This document shows, one piece after another, positions 15,177 to 22,263 of a stretch of DNA of 42,440 nt. Position 1 is the first letter of the stretch. Each line of letters opens with the position of its first letter. The stretch is from IMG/VR virus record IMGVR_UViG_3300026512_000027, positions 1 through 42,440 of that record. One strand, 5' to 3'. The notes under the pieces are model-generated. The model was not told where the DNA came from, did not search any database, and saw nothing but the letters and a program-made list of their open reading frames with translations. Made by a program: the position numbers and the translations under genes. This DNA is from a virus.

Positions 15177-17393
15177 CTATCCACACTTTTTCTTTGTAAA
15201 CAATTCTTCAGCAAACATAGCCATCTTACTTCTCACAACTTTACTAAGTTGTATAGCAAACATTTCTACATCACAATTTATCTCCTTTCTACAAGCTTCA
15301 TCCATCAATAAAGCCATACCATTATTATAAACACTCAGATACTTATTATCTATCTGTCTCTTGCTACCAATTACAATTACTTTACAATCTTTACCAACTC
15401 TAGTCAGCACCTTCTGCATAGTAGCAGGACTATAGTTAGTAGCCTCATCAAGTATTATAACAGCATTATGAAATGTTCTACCTCTTAATCCAGTAGTTAT
15501 TATAGTATCTATTCCATAGTTCTTTACCATCTCTGCTACTTTATTCTCTATCTTTATATCATAATCTGCTTTCTTACCACTTTTATATGGTGTACAACTT
15601 CTCATCATAAAGTCTAGAGTATCTTTAGCAGCTCCTAGATACAAATCCATCTTCTCTGTATTCCCAGCTAAATACCCAATGTCTTCACCTAAATCTTCAT
15701 CATTAGTTGGTGATCTTACATATACTAATTTTTGATATTTATCTTTATTCATTTGCATTATTCGTATAGCATTACTAAAGGCTACAATTGTATTATGGGT
15801 AAGATTATATCCATTAGTGATATATAAATGATCACTACTATCAACTGATATACAAGTAGCATTTTCTCTATGACTATACTCTATAGCAACAATTGATTTT
15901 GGTTTATTAGCCATTTGTCTTAATCTCCAACTTTTATGTCCTTCTTTTAACTCTCCTTTATGCCTACTATTAATAGTAAACACTTTACCTAAGCTTCTAC
16001 TTAATTCTAAGTAATCCTTAGCTAATTGCTCAGACGATGTAGAATACTCTTTAACTATCCCATTCTTATCAACATTACCACCTGTATCTGTTAGTCCTTG
16101 CCACAAGGCCTTTCTATTCTCAAGTGAATTATATAAATATTCACTAGGTATATGTTTATCTACAGGTAACTCACCTCCTAATAATAATCCTATAACATAA
16201 GGATCTATAGGTAACTTCATACCATTAGAAAACTCACAAGCTTCTGCTTTAGGTATAGAAAAATTATAATAAGATCGATAAGTACCATATCTTTTATCAT
16301 AACGATCTTTTCGAATCCAAGTATTAAGCATTTCCCTTACTGTTACATTCTTATATCCACTATCACGCATACCTTTCGTTCTTTCTCTCACAGACCATAT
16401 ATGATCTATATCACATAAGACTTCTGTACCATCTATAAAACTTACTTTATAAATATCTCTTTCTCCTTGTGGATAGATTGCTGTAACATTTTTTGCTTTA
16501 CCATCAGAACCAATAACTTTATCCCCAGGTCTTATCTCACCTATTGTAGTCCAACCTTTATCGGTAAGTACTCTTTCACTATTTGGTTGTGCCTTCCCTG
16601 ATCCTGCAGGACCTTCTATCAACACCATATCAATATTTTCATCCTGTATGGCCTTACTGACTAATAATTGTTCAGCATTAATAGAAGCAACCATTTGTTT
16701 TCTTAACAACTTCTCAGTATCTCTACCGATAACATTTATATACCCATTACTAATAGTAGCTAACTTAACTTGACCACTTTGACTACTAGTAAATTTATAA
16801 CTATAATTCTCAGTATTAACTTCATCTACAACATCTTCTATCTTACTGTTATGCAATCTACTAAACATTTCTTCATCATCAATCTTAACTTCTCTAACAA
16901 ACTCATATTCATCTTTGTCACTTATTTTAAACTCTTCAACAACTAATCCAGTGGACATAGCATTCAATCTAGCCATAACATCATTACTAAAGAATACAAC
17001 ATCATATCCATTATCTACTACAGCTTTAGCAGTATTTATTATTCTCTTATCATTATAACTATCTTCCCCTACTCTAACACCATAATCATATAATTTAACA
17101 ACAAGTATCACTGTACCATCATTATGCATTAACTTAGTCCATACATCTCCAGTACCCTCAGGACCAGTAGTTTTAACATCAGTAACAGTACATTGTGCTA
17201 AATACCTACCAACACTTCTAGCTTGATAAGCAACTTCACCATATCCATTCTTCTTACTATCGCATTCTTCCAACACTATACTAGGTAGTACAACAGCATC
17301 ATAATTTCTACCAATAGCATTAATATTTCCAGCATCTAATAACAATATATTTGTATCAACAACAGCTACTCTATTTATATCTTTTACTATCAT
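15177..17393 (-). CDS. phoH: PhoH-family ATPase with PIN-like N-terminus and a class 3 intein
   Basis: 738 aa as read, 471 aa after splicing. The N-terminal 150 residues look like a PIN nuclease domain (VAVVDTNILLLD with D13, VLPSIVLEE, ending FFSNDVMARLNA). The PhoH ATPase follows: IEGPAGSGK/T split by the intein (residues 259-267 and 535), PTNDEDLGEDIGYLAGN, GLRGRTFHNAVIILDEATN (Walker B, DE at 649-650) and IGSKRQID. PIN-PhoH proteins are RNA-handling ATPases of uncertain role and are common in phages. Ribosome binding site AGAAGGAAAG. It lies downstream of the ClpP-like gene and a 61-aa protein, probably in one operon. Confidence 0.9.
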   Translation of the reverse strand: MIVKDINRVAVVDTNILLLDAGNINAIGRNYDAVVLPSIVLEECDSKKNGYGEVAYQARSVGRYLAQCTVTDVKTTGPEGTGDVWTKLMHNDGTVILVVKLYDYGVRVGEDSYNDKRIINTAKAVVDNGYDVVFFSNDVMARLNAMSTGLVVEEFKISDKDEYEFVREVKIDDEEMFSRLHNSKIEDVVDEVNTENYSYKFTSSQSGQVKLATISNGYINVIGRDTEKLLRKQMVASINAEQLLVSKAIQDENIDMVLIEGPAGSGKAQPNSERVLTDKGWTTIGEIRPGDKVIGSDGKAKNVTAIYPQGERDIYKVSFIDGTEVLCDIDHIWSVRERTKGMRDSGYKNVTVREMLNTWIRKDRYDKRYGTYRSYYNFSIPKAEACEFSNGMKLPIDPYVIGLLLGGELPVDKHIPSEYLYNSLENRKALWQGLTDTGGNVDKNGIVKEYSTSSEQLAKDYLELSRSLGKVFTINSRHKGELKEGHKSWRLRQMANKPKSIVAIEYSHRENATCISVDSSDHLYITNGYNLTHNTIVAFSNAIRIMQMNKDKYQKLVYVRSPTNDEDLGEDIGYLAGNTEKMDLYLGAAKDTLDFMMRSCTPYKSGKKADYDIKIENKVAEMVKNYGIDTIITTGLRGRTFHNAVIILDEATNYSPATMQKVLTRVGKDCKVIVIGSKRQIDNKYLSVYNNGMALLMDEACRKEINCDVEMFAIQLSKVVRSKMAMFAEELFTKKKCG
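15792..16592 (-). mobile_element. class 3 (WCT) intein in the PhoH P-loop, endonuclease degenerate
   Basis: 267 residues (A268-N534), inserted between GSGK and T535. There is no Cys or Ser at position 1. The class 3 triad is visible: W333 two residues after block B H331 (DHIW), C514 in block F (ATCISVD) and T532 before the final HN (LTHN). The middle has a shortened LAGLIDADG-type domain (PYVIGLLLGGELP, HIPSEYLYNS, WQGLTDTGGNV). The acidic residues normally ending each LAGLIDADG motif are Gly (G407, G438), and the segment between the motifs is much shorter than usual, so the endonuclease is probably dead. Confidence 0.88.
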
Positions 17394-17406
17394 ATTAACT
17401 TTCCTT

Positions 17407-17592
17407 CTAATCTTCTATTATTGGATCTATGTATTCAGGATTTGTACCTTCAAACACACTCTTAGCAAACATCATCCCATTGTAAACATTGATAGTATCT
17501 CTACTAGTAGCTTTCTTCTTTTGTTCTTCTAGCACCCCATACATTACTTTTATAGCATCTTTATACTTCTTTACTATTTCTTTATCAGTCAT
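17407..17592 (-). CDS. 61-aa helical protein
   Basis: Starts MTDKEIVKKYKDAIKVMYGV; this ATG overlaps the end of the clpP-like gene by 8 bases and is preferred over an upstream TTG/ATG inside that gene. Two amphipathic helices and an acidic tail (YIDPIIED). No family recognised. Its place between the protease and PhoH suggests co-expression. Confidence 0.55.
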   Translation of the reverse strand: MTDKEIVKKYKDAIKVMYGVLEEQKKKATSRDTINVYNGMMFAKSVFEGTNPEYIDPIIED

Positions 17593-18283
17593 TGTTACCA
17601 TCCTTACTACTATCCTCAACAAGGTAGTACCTATTCCATCTCTCCATAATTTCATCAACATTTAACCAATAATCTTTACCATCAATAATCTCTTCTATTT
17701 CTTTATCAGTAAAGAATCCATTATGTATAATTTTAAATGTTCTATTTAATTCTTTTTCCATAAACTCACTTTGTGCTTTAATTTCATGCCCTTTACCTGA
17801 AACTCCAGCACTATAATTATGGCTTAACCAACTAACACTTTCACCACATTTTATATCATCACAAGCAAGAGCAATCAATGTAGCACTACTAGCAACAATA
17901 CCACTAAGCCTAGCAATAACCTTTCCTTCACAATCTTTTATGGCATCTCTAAGCATCATAGCACTATCAACATTACCACCACCACTATTTATGTTTATAT
18001 AAATAACATCATTTTTATTAACAATCTCTCTTAAGAAATAGCAACTTTTACTATACAATTCAGGAGCACCTATTTCACAGTTAAAATACATATTATGTGT
18101 ATATTTTTCAATATAGCTATTACTATCATCATCCCATATATCTTCTTTCTTACTAACTATAGAAACATAGTCATCTAACCATATCTCAGGAGCAACTATT
18201 TCATCTAATATATTCCCTTTTCTGGTACCATAATGATTCTTTTTACTACCATTACCAACCATATCTACTAGTTCTATTTCCAT
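17585..18283 (-). CDS. ClpP-like serine protease
   Basis: 232 aa. After an atypical 75-residue N-terminus the ClpP/crotonase fold is clear: INSGGGNVDSAMMLRDAI (oxyanion region), LSGIVASSATLIALACDD (candidate nucleophile S132) and SWLSHNYSAG (H155), then DGKDYWLNVDEIMERW, where the family has its aspartate and final helix. Phage ClpP-like proteins usually act as head maturation proteases. Here it sits beside phoH and a parB-like gene and the capsid genes are not in the window, so a different target is possible. Ribosome binding site AAGGATAA. Confidence 0.8.
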   Translation of the reverse strand: MEIELVDMVGNGSKKNHYGTRKGNILDEIVAPEIWLDDYVSIVSKKEDIWDDDSNSYIEKYTHNMYFNCEIGAPELYSKSCYFLREIVNKNDVIYININSGGGNVDSAMMLRDAIKDCEGKVIARLSGIVASSATLIALACDDIKCGESVSWLSHNYSAGVSGKGHEIKAQSEFMEKELNRTFKIIHNGFFTDKEIEEIIDGKDYWLNVDEIMERWNRYYLVEDSSKDGNND

Positions 18284-18406
18284 ATTTATCCTTACATTTA
18301 TAGATTTTAGCTACTACTAATAACTAATTACCATCATTATACATACATTACTCTTACTATTAACTGAATTACTAGTATCTTTAATTACTAATTAGTAGCT
18401 AATATA

Positions 18407-18435
18407 CTTGTTCTTAAAGCGGTAAGTAGAACAAG
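18407..18435 (-). repeat. 5' leader hairpin element, copy 1
   Basis: A 29-base element whose ends CTTGTTCT/AGAACAAG form a perfect 8-bp stem. It lies about 125 bases upstream of the ClpP-like start on the leftward transcript. A diverged 29-base copy lies at 19389-19417. A nearby GAGGAAAG plus ATG opens a 19-codon frame through the element, which may or may not be translated. Confidence 0.45.
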
Positions 18436-18466
18436 CAGCCATTGCACTCATTACTTTCCTCTGGTC

Positions 18467-19219
18467 CTAATCATCTTCAATGCTATCCACACTGTATCTA
18501 TGATTAGCTAATTCTACCATATAGCTTATAGGGTTTTGTTTAGCCATCTCTATATGTTCAGCATACCATTTCTTACCTGCTTCGGTTTTTATTTCACTAT
18601 CAACTTTCCAATGCACTTCTTTAGATTTATCTACCTTTAACTTTATAGTCTCTAATTGCATCTTTACCGCTTTAGCAATTGTAGATATCTTATCTGTTTC
18701 TACTCTTTTCTCACCTTCTTTAGTAATCATAGTTATAGTAACAGTTTCACCATTAAATAATGGTTCAATATATTGTGACTTTTTATCCATTATATATTTA
18801 GCATTCTTTAACATCCTATCACTAACACCCCATGCTTTAGCAACAACTGCAAATGACACATTCTTTAGATCCCTATTTTTTCTATCCTGGTAATCTTTTA
18901 ATCCTGCTATAACTTTTTGTGTCATAGTCAAATTACGCCTAGTATTCACAGATTTTACAAATTGCCTTACATCCTCTACAGATAAGTCTTTATCTAATTC
19001 TTTATACTTGATCCTTTCATCACATAGTAAACAGGCCTTCTGACGACATCTACCATCAACAATCATACCTTTATATGTAACAATGGGTTCTTGTAGTCCA
19101 TTAGTCTTTATATCCTCATTTAAAGCAGCTTGATCTGCTGGTAAAGCCATTGGAACTAACCCTGCTAACTCATTATTAATAGCTAGGCTTTCACCAACTT
19201 GTAATACTTTTATACTCAT
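18467..19219 (-). CDS. ParB-like DNA-binding protein
   Basis: 250 aa. The N-terminal ParB/sulfiredoxin-like domain has LPADQAALNEDIKTNGLQEP and MIVDGRCRQKACLL (the DGxxR motif). A helical HTH-like region follows (MTQKVIAGLKDYQDRKNRD, FAVVAKAWGVSDRMLKNAKY). The C-terminal third is helical and may dimerise. No ParA is seen in the window, so it may be a transcription or replication regulator rather than a partition protein. A palindrome and half-sites lie upstream in its own leader. Ribosome binding site AAAGGATA. Confidence 0.75.
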   Translation of the reverse strand: MSIKVLQVGESLAINNELAGLVPMALPADQAALNEDIKTNGLQEPIVTYKGMIVDGRCRQKACLLCDERIKYKELDKDLSVEDVRQFVKSVNTRRNLTMTQKVIAGLKDYQDRKNRDLKNVSFAVVAKAWGVSDRMLKNAKYIMDKKSQYIEPLFNGETVTITMITKEGEKRVETDKISTIAKAVKMQLETIKLKVDKSKEVHWKVDSEIKTEAGKKWYAEHIEMAKQNPISYMVELANHRYSVDSIEDD

Positions 19220-19247
19220 CTAATATCCTTTAAGGTTTAATAGTAAC

Positions 19248-19253
19248 ATTATA
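19248..19253 (-). promoter_or_regulatory. -10 box of the parB-like gene
   Basis: A perfect TATAAT on the leftward strand, 29 bases upstream of the parB-like ATG. No clear -35 is visible at the best spacing. Campylobacterotal promoters often lack one. Confidence 0.45.
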
Positions 19254-19280
19254 TTCTAATTGCCTTAAAGTTGCCTTATG

Positions 19281-19352
19281 TATTCCCAATATACTACTTA
19301 TATCGTGAATATTCCTTATTTTTATTTACCATATTGGGAATATATTCCCAAT
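19281..19352. promoter_or_regulatory. operator-like palindromes upstream of the parB-like gene
   Basis: ATTGGGAATATATTCCCAAT at 19333-19352 is a perfect 20-bp palindrome. The half TATTCCCAAT also occurs at 19281-19290, exactly 62 bp away (about six helical turns). A TTGCCTTA pair separated by AAG lies just downstream (19260-19278). These are candidate binding sites for the adjacent ParB-like protein (autoregulation or a centromere-like site). Confidence 0.6.
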
Positions 19353-19388
19353 TATGTGTTTAAGGTTACTCTCTATATTTATTAGAGA

Positions 19389-19417
19389 CTTATTCCTAAA
19401 GCAGTATTTAGAACAAA
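19389..19417 (-). repeat. 5' leader hairpin element, copy 2
   Basis: Aligns over 29 bases with 18407-18435, sharing the core TAAAGC plus flanks. Stem changes are compensated (TTGTTCT against AGGAATAA with G-U pairs on the RNA). It lies about 170-200 bases upstream of the parB-like start. GAGGACTAG plus ATG again opens a 19-codon frame nearby. Confidence 0.45.
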
Positions 19418-19429
19418 TTCTCTCATACT

Positions 19430-19956
19430 TGTTATTGTCATCTAGTCCTCTGCCATTATGTCAGCATAACATTCATCTATATCTTAATATACTAATATAC
19501 TAATAGACCAACTGTGGATTTTTATTATTACTATAATAAATAACAATGGTCTTTAAGGTTAATTTAAGATTCGTCCACATAGTAATATATTATAAATTTA
19601 TTATGGGGGGGTTTTGGAACCCATATGTAATTTATTATAGAGGGGGGAGATGCTAAAAAATTCATATAATATATATTATAAATTTATTATAGGGTTCGTA
19701 TCTACTTCCACTTATCAATCCAAGTCACTACCCCCCCTACAATCTCCTCAGTGGTACCATTTTTGAGTTATCTTTATTTACTTACACATTATCACCTAAC
19801 CATCTTAGTGTCTAGCTACGGTGTCTTTACTTGCTTATACACTATCACCATTGCTACCGCAGGTATCATTATAGCAGTTGAATAGTAACTATGTTGCTGT
19901 CTTAGTGTTGATGTTATTATATATTTAATAGTATCAAAATCTTAAGGAGTAAACAG
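19430..19956. other. divergent control region with AT-rich repeats and G/C tracts
   Basis: No protein gene is supported here. Three related units, each AT-rich and ending TTTATTAT plus a G run, lie at about 19584-19611, 19622-19647 and 19669-19694. The first is followed by seven Gs and the second contains six. Seven Cs lie at 19731-19737. Farther right, TTTACTTACACATTATCACC (19769-19788) is loosely repeated as TTTACTTGCTTATACACTATCACC (24 bases from 19825). The region separates the leftward and rightward arms and should hold early promoters and perhaps a replication or packaging signal. Confidence 0.5.
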
Positions 19957-20016
19957 ATGGTATGGACACCAACTACCTCTGATGATGACTACGGTTTCGT
20001 AGTTTTCGGAGACTAG
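19957..20016 (+). CDS. 19-aa leader peptide
   Basis: MVWTPTTSDDDYGFVVFGD, with a near-perfect TTAAGGAG site. It is acidic and has no obvious structure. A hairpin with a T4 tail lies inside the frame and another hairpin just after it, so it looks like a leader peptide for the early operon rather than a functional protein. Confidence 0.5.
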   Translation: MVWTPTTSDDDYGFVVFGD

Positions 20017-20054
20017 TTAATTAGTTAACAGTAGATACTACAGCAGTTGTAGTA
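19989..20054 (+). promoter_or_regulatory. possible attenuator
   Basis: CTACG-GTTT-CGTAG followed by TTTT (19989-20006) lies within the leader peptide frame. TACTACA/TGTAGTA with a GCAGT loop (20036-20054) follows it. A ribosome on the leader peptide would cover the first hairpin, the usual geometry of translation-coupled attenuation. Inference from sequence only. Confidence 0.4.
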
Positions 20055-20141
20055 TAGTGTGATACGAGGTAAAAGCTCAAACACACAGTTTAAGTTCCTG
20101 ATATATCTATAAATCAGTTCCTAAATTAAGGGGTAAAATAT

Positions 20142-20360
20142 ATGTTTAAAAGGTTAAATAAGGTTATGGATGCGATCGTATCCGTAGCCGAAAGTTCTGC
20201 TACAGTCGTAGTTGAATCAGCAAAGACTGCAGAAGACGCTATCTTCATCGCTGGGGATACGCAATACAATGCGTACATGTCCCTAGTGGGCAGTCAAGAA
20301 AAAGCGTTACAGGTCGCCAAAGACCGTAACGCTTACAGAGCTTTAAGAAAAGGAGCATAG
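20142..20360 (+). CDS. 72-aa early protein, unknown
   Basis: Starts MFKRLNKVMDAIVSVAESSA after an AAGGGG site. Amphipathic, Ala/Val-rich helices followed by a basic end (AYRALRKGA). No family recognised. Its codons are visibly richer in G and C than the genes to the right, which may reflect high expression or a separate origin. The next gene starts one base after its stop. Confidence 0.6.
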   Translation: MFKRLNKVMDAIVSVAESSATVVVESAKTAEDAIFIAGDTQYNAYMSLVGSQEKALQVAKDRNAYRALRKGA

Positions 20361-20361
20361 T

Positions 20362-20661
20362 ATGCGTACATATGCTTCTTACAGTAATATAACAGCCTTG
20401 GCACAGCTGTTATATGAAAAAGGCCTTAGAGTGGGTCAGGCGAAAGCCTACCTACTCAAGTCCAGTTATATCATTAAAGGCTTGAATGTCAAGTATGAAT
20501 TGCTTGACCAAGCCCTTGATGTAGTTGAGGTTTATGAGACTGCTAAGCCAAAGCCAAAGGCGAAAGCAAAGCCTCGTAAACCAAAGGCTAAACCTGAACC
20601 AAAGCCAAAAGCTAAGGCTCAAGTTGAAGAAGAAGAAGATGATGATCAGATACCGTGGTAG
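20362..20661 (+). CDS. small protein with KPKAK linker and SSB-like acidic tail
   Basis: 99 aa. Residues 1-60 form a small helical domain (ITALAQLLYEKGLRVGQAKA). Residues 61-86 are a Lys/Pro/Ala repeat (KPKPKAKAKPRKPKAKPEPK), and the end is EEEEDDDQIPW. The last residues resemble the C-terminal tip of bacterial SSB (DDDIPF type), which recruits replication and repair proteins. There is no OB-fold. It could bind nucleic acid through the linker and compete for SSB partners. The mimicry is inference. Confidence 0.6.
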   Translation: MRTYASYSNITALAQLLYEKGLRVGQAKAYLLKSSYIIKGLNVKYELLDQALDVVEVYETAKPKPKAKAKPRKPKAKPEPKPKAKAQVEEEEDDDQIPW

Positions 20662-20692
20662 TATCTTATTATCATCTAACTAGTTTCCCGAT

Positions 20693-20715
20693 CTAGTATA
20701 AAATAACGGGACAAT
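20693..20715 (+). promoter_or_regulatory. repeated promoter-like element, copy 1
   Basis: CTAGTATAAAATAACGGGAC plus AAT. Near copies lie at 21479-21501 and 21584-21606 (TAGTATAAAATAAxGGGxCAAT). Here TCCCG/CGGGA flank the element as an inverted repeat. It is followed by TTAAATAAAAATAAAAT, also present before the gene at 21244. It resembles an extended -10 or a phage polymerase promoter. Confidence 0.5.
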
Positions 20716-20744
20716 TTAAATAAAAATAAAATAAGGGGATAAAA

Positions 20745-21083
20745 ATGAATAACATAGTGAAATTCGGGTTGAGGCATTTAGATATGCTATTGAAACTAGA
20801 ATCTGAAAATATCCGTGATGGTTTAAGATTACAGGAAATAGGTGAAAGCTACCTATATGGTAGCGGTTTAGCGGAAGGAGACGATACAGATCTTGAAATT
20901 GTACTAGTATATAGTACAACTATATCAGGAAAACTGTTTAAGATCGCTAGTGGATGTGAGTCCACTGGCCACAAGCTACTACTGTTAGCTCAAGATCGCC
21001 ACAGTCTAAACGAGGAAGATCCATTAAAATCTATCCTCAAAGCAGTGCGTTTCTATATAAAGACTTGCTATAACAAGCTTTAG
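20745..21083 (+). CDS. 112-aa early protein, unknown
   Basis: Starts MNNIVKFGLRHLDMLLKLES after AAGGGGATA. Contains YLYGSGLAEGDDTDLEIVLV, which looks superficially like a nucleotidyltransferase GS...DxD motif. The spacing is too short and no third acid is clear, so this is not claimed. The C-terminal half is helical. Followed by an intrinsic terminator. Confidence 0.6.
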   Translation: MNNIVKFGLRHLDMLLKLESENIRDGLRLQEIGESYLYGSGLAEGDDTDLEIVLVYSTTISGKLFKIASGCESTGHKLLLLAQDRHSLNEEDPLKSILKAVRFYIKTCYNKL

Positions 21084-21185
21084 TGTAGAAACCGACCGTA
21101 ATGTCGTTAAACTACTTAGTTGTGGGTAACCAATCCCACCTGGTCTGAGATGATCACCTAATCTAACAGTATTACTGTATCCCAG

Positions 21186-21209
21186 CCGTAGGAAATCAAC
21201 TACGGTTTT
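21186..21209 (+). terminator. intrinsic terminator
   Basis: CCGTAG, 8-base loop, CTACGG, then TTTT. It ends the 20745-21083 transcript and stands just before the next gene's leader. Confidence 0.65.
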
Positions 21210-21243
21210 GGTATATTAAATAAAAATAAAATGGAGGATAGAA

Positions 21244-21426
21244 ATGAAATTATATATAGTGCTGATAGATGCTAGAGCAGGTTGGGACCTGCTAGATAAA
21301 GTTTTCACAGACAAATCTGAAGCACAAGCTGTTGCTTCAAAGTTTAATGCATTGGAGTCTTCATCATATGATGAAGATGTGTATTATGAGGGATCTACTG
21401 CTCTCGTTAAAACAGTAGAAATATAG
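21244..21426 (+). CDS. 60-aa early protein, unknown
   Basis: MKLYIVLIDARAGWDLLDKV..., a short alpha/beta protein with a GGAGGATAG site. The pattern of a beta strand, then DKSEAQAVASKFNA, then an acidic beta segment ending LVKTVEI is common in small phage proteins. Function unknown. It ends a rightward run and faces the leftward gene at 21646. Confidence 0.6.
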   Translation: MKLYIVLIDARAGWDLLDKVFTDKSEAQAVASKFNALESSSYDEDVYYEGSTALVKTVEI

Positions 21427-21478
21427 GTAATATAAAGACCTAAGCAAGTCTAAATAAACTACTTACTAGTTCCCTCTT

Positions 21479-21627
21479 CTAGTATAAAATAAGGGGACAA
21501 TTCTTAACTAAATTTATAGTTGAGTCTTAGTTCGTTATGTTTGAAAATATACAGCGAATCTATACACATAAAAATCAATCATTTTAGTATAAAATAAAGG
21601 GTCAATCTATACACATAAAAATTGACC
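21479..21627. repeat. cluster of repeated elements between converging genes
   Basis: Copies 2 and 3 of TAGTATAAAATAAxGGGxCAAT (21479-21501, 21584-21606) are interleaved with two copies of AATCTATACACATAAAAAT (about 21557-21575 and 21604-21622). The latter motif also occurs at about 28770-28787. GGTCAAT/ATTGACC forms a perfect 7-bp stem at 21600-21627. No gene is present. These are likely regulatory sites. Confidence 0.55.
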
Positions 21628-21645
21628 ATTTTAGAGTTATTTACC

Positions 21646-22095
21646 TTATTTTTCTTCCAAATCAGACATACTTTCATATTCTTCATCAGTTATAATACCA
21701 AGTTTATTTAACTCTTCTAACTTAGTATTATTATCAAGTTGTGCTTTAACAACATCTTTACCAATGTACCATATGCCATACTCTATACCACGATGTGTAA
21801 ACTTCTCAAACTTTATCCAACCTAACTTAGTTAGCTTCCTACGATGTTTAGCTACAGCTAATGCCGTGCTACCTAACTGTTTAGCTACCTTTTTATCAGC
21901 CATCAAATCCCAAGTAACATTCTGACAAATACTTATATAGTAACTATATAATGCTGATGCCGTTAGATTACCATTACATTCTCTATCAATAGCCCTTTGT
22001 TCCTGTAGTACAGCACTGTTTATCTTTCTTTTCCTATCAACTATTGCTCTACCTACCATCTTGTAATCTATCATCCTTTGTGTTAATGCTCTCAT
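21646..22095 (-). CDS. winged-helix DNA-binding protein
   Basis: 149 aa. The central region (WDLMADKKVAKQLGSTALAV, then KHRRKLTKLGWIKFEK and YGIWYIG) is a winged-helix fold: HTH followed by a two-strand wing. It resembles phage and plasmid replication or transcription regulators. It is transcribed opposite to its neighbours from a consensus promoter. The spaced GC-rich repeats upstream are candidate binding sites. Confidence 0.6.
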   Translation of the reverse strand: MRALTQRMIDYKMVGRAIVDRKRKINSAVLQEQRAIDRECNGNLTASALYSYYISICQNVTWDLMADKKVAKQLGSTALAVAKHRRKLTKLGWIKFEKFTHRGIEYGIWYIGKDVVKAQLDNNTKLEELNKLGIITDEEYESMSDLEEK

Positions 22096-22123
22096 TTTCT
22101 ATCCTTTATTTTGAAGTAACTAT

Positions 22124-22152
22124 ATTATAGCATATGTAACATTCAATGTCAA
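22124..22152 (-). promoter_or_regulatory. consensus sigma-70 promoter
   Basis: On the leftward strand TTGACA (22152-22147), 17 bases, TATAAT (22129-22124): both boxes are perfect at ideal spacing, followed by AAAGGATAG and the winged-helix gene. The strongest host-type promoter in the window, so the gene is probably expressed early or constitutively. Confidence 0.8.
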
Positions 22153-22167
22153 CTACCCTGTTACCCT

Positions 22168-22263
22168 CGGCGGTCAACTTGAGGTCCTCAAAACGACCGC
22201 GGCGGTTAATTTGACCCCTTCTAATTACCCGCGACGGCACTCACTTTAACACGCTCTAAAGCC
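22168..22263. repeat. three 32-bp-spaced GC-rich repeats (iteron-like)
   Basis: CGGCGGTCAACTTGA (22168), CGGCGGTTAATTTGA (22200) and a diverged CGACGGCACTCACTTTAA (22232) start exactly 32 bp apart. Each has a similar C-TC-AAA-CC tail. The first two differ at two of 15 positions. GC-rich repeats stand out in this AT-rich genome. With the neighbouring AT-rich segment and two winged-helix genes they resemble the iterons of a replication origin. Confidence 0.6.

Noticed and set aside
15133-15330. Rightward 65-codon frame starting MWRYYNN with an AAGAAGGAAA site, antisense to the end of phoH
   Set aside because: The ribosome binding site is good, but most of the frame is the complement of phoH coding sequence and the product resembles no protein. 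Left as unlikely.
19668-19700. CRISPR-like array suspected from repeated AT-rich units in the control region
   Set aside because: The units are too few, of uneven spacing and without spacers of constant length. No cas-like gene is present.
20745-21083. Nucleotidyltransferase motif (YLYGSGLAEGDDTDLEIVLV)
   Set aside because: Only six residues separate GS from DxD, fewer than in known families, and no third acidic residue is evident. A toxin or MNT assignment is not justified.
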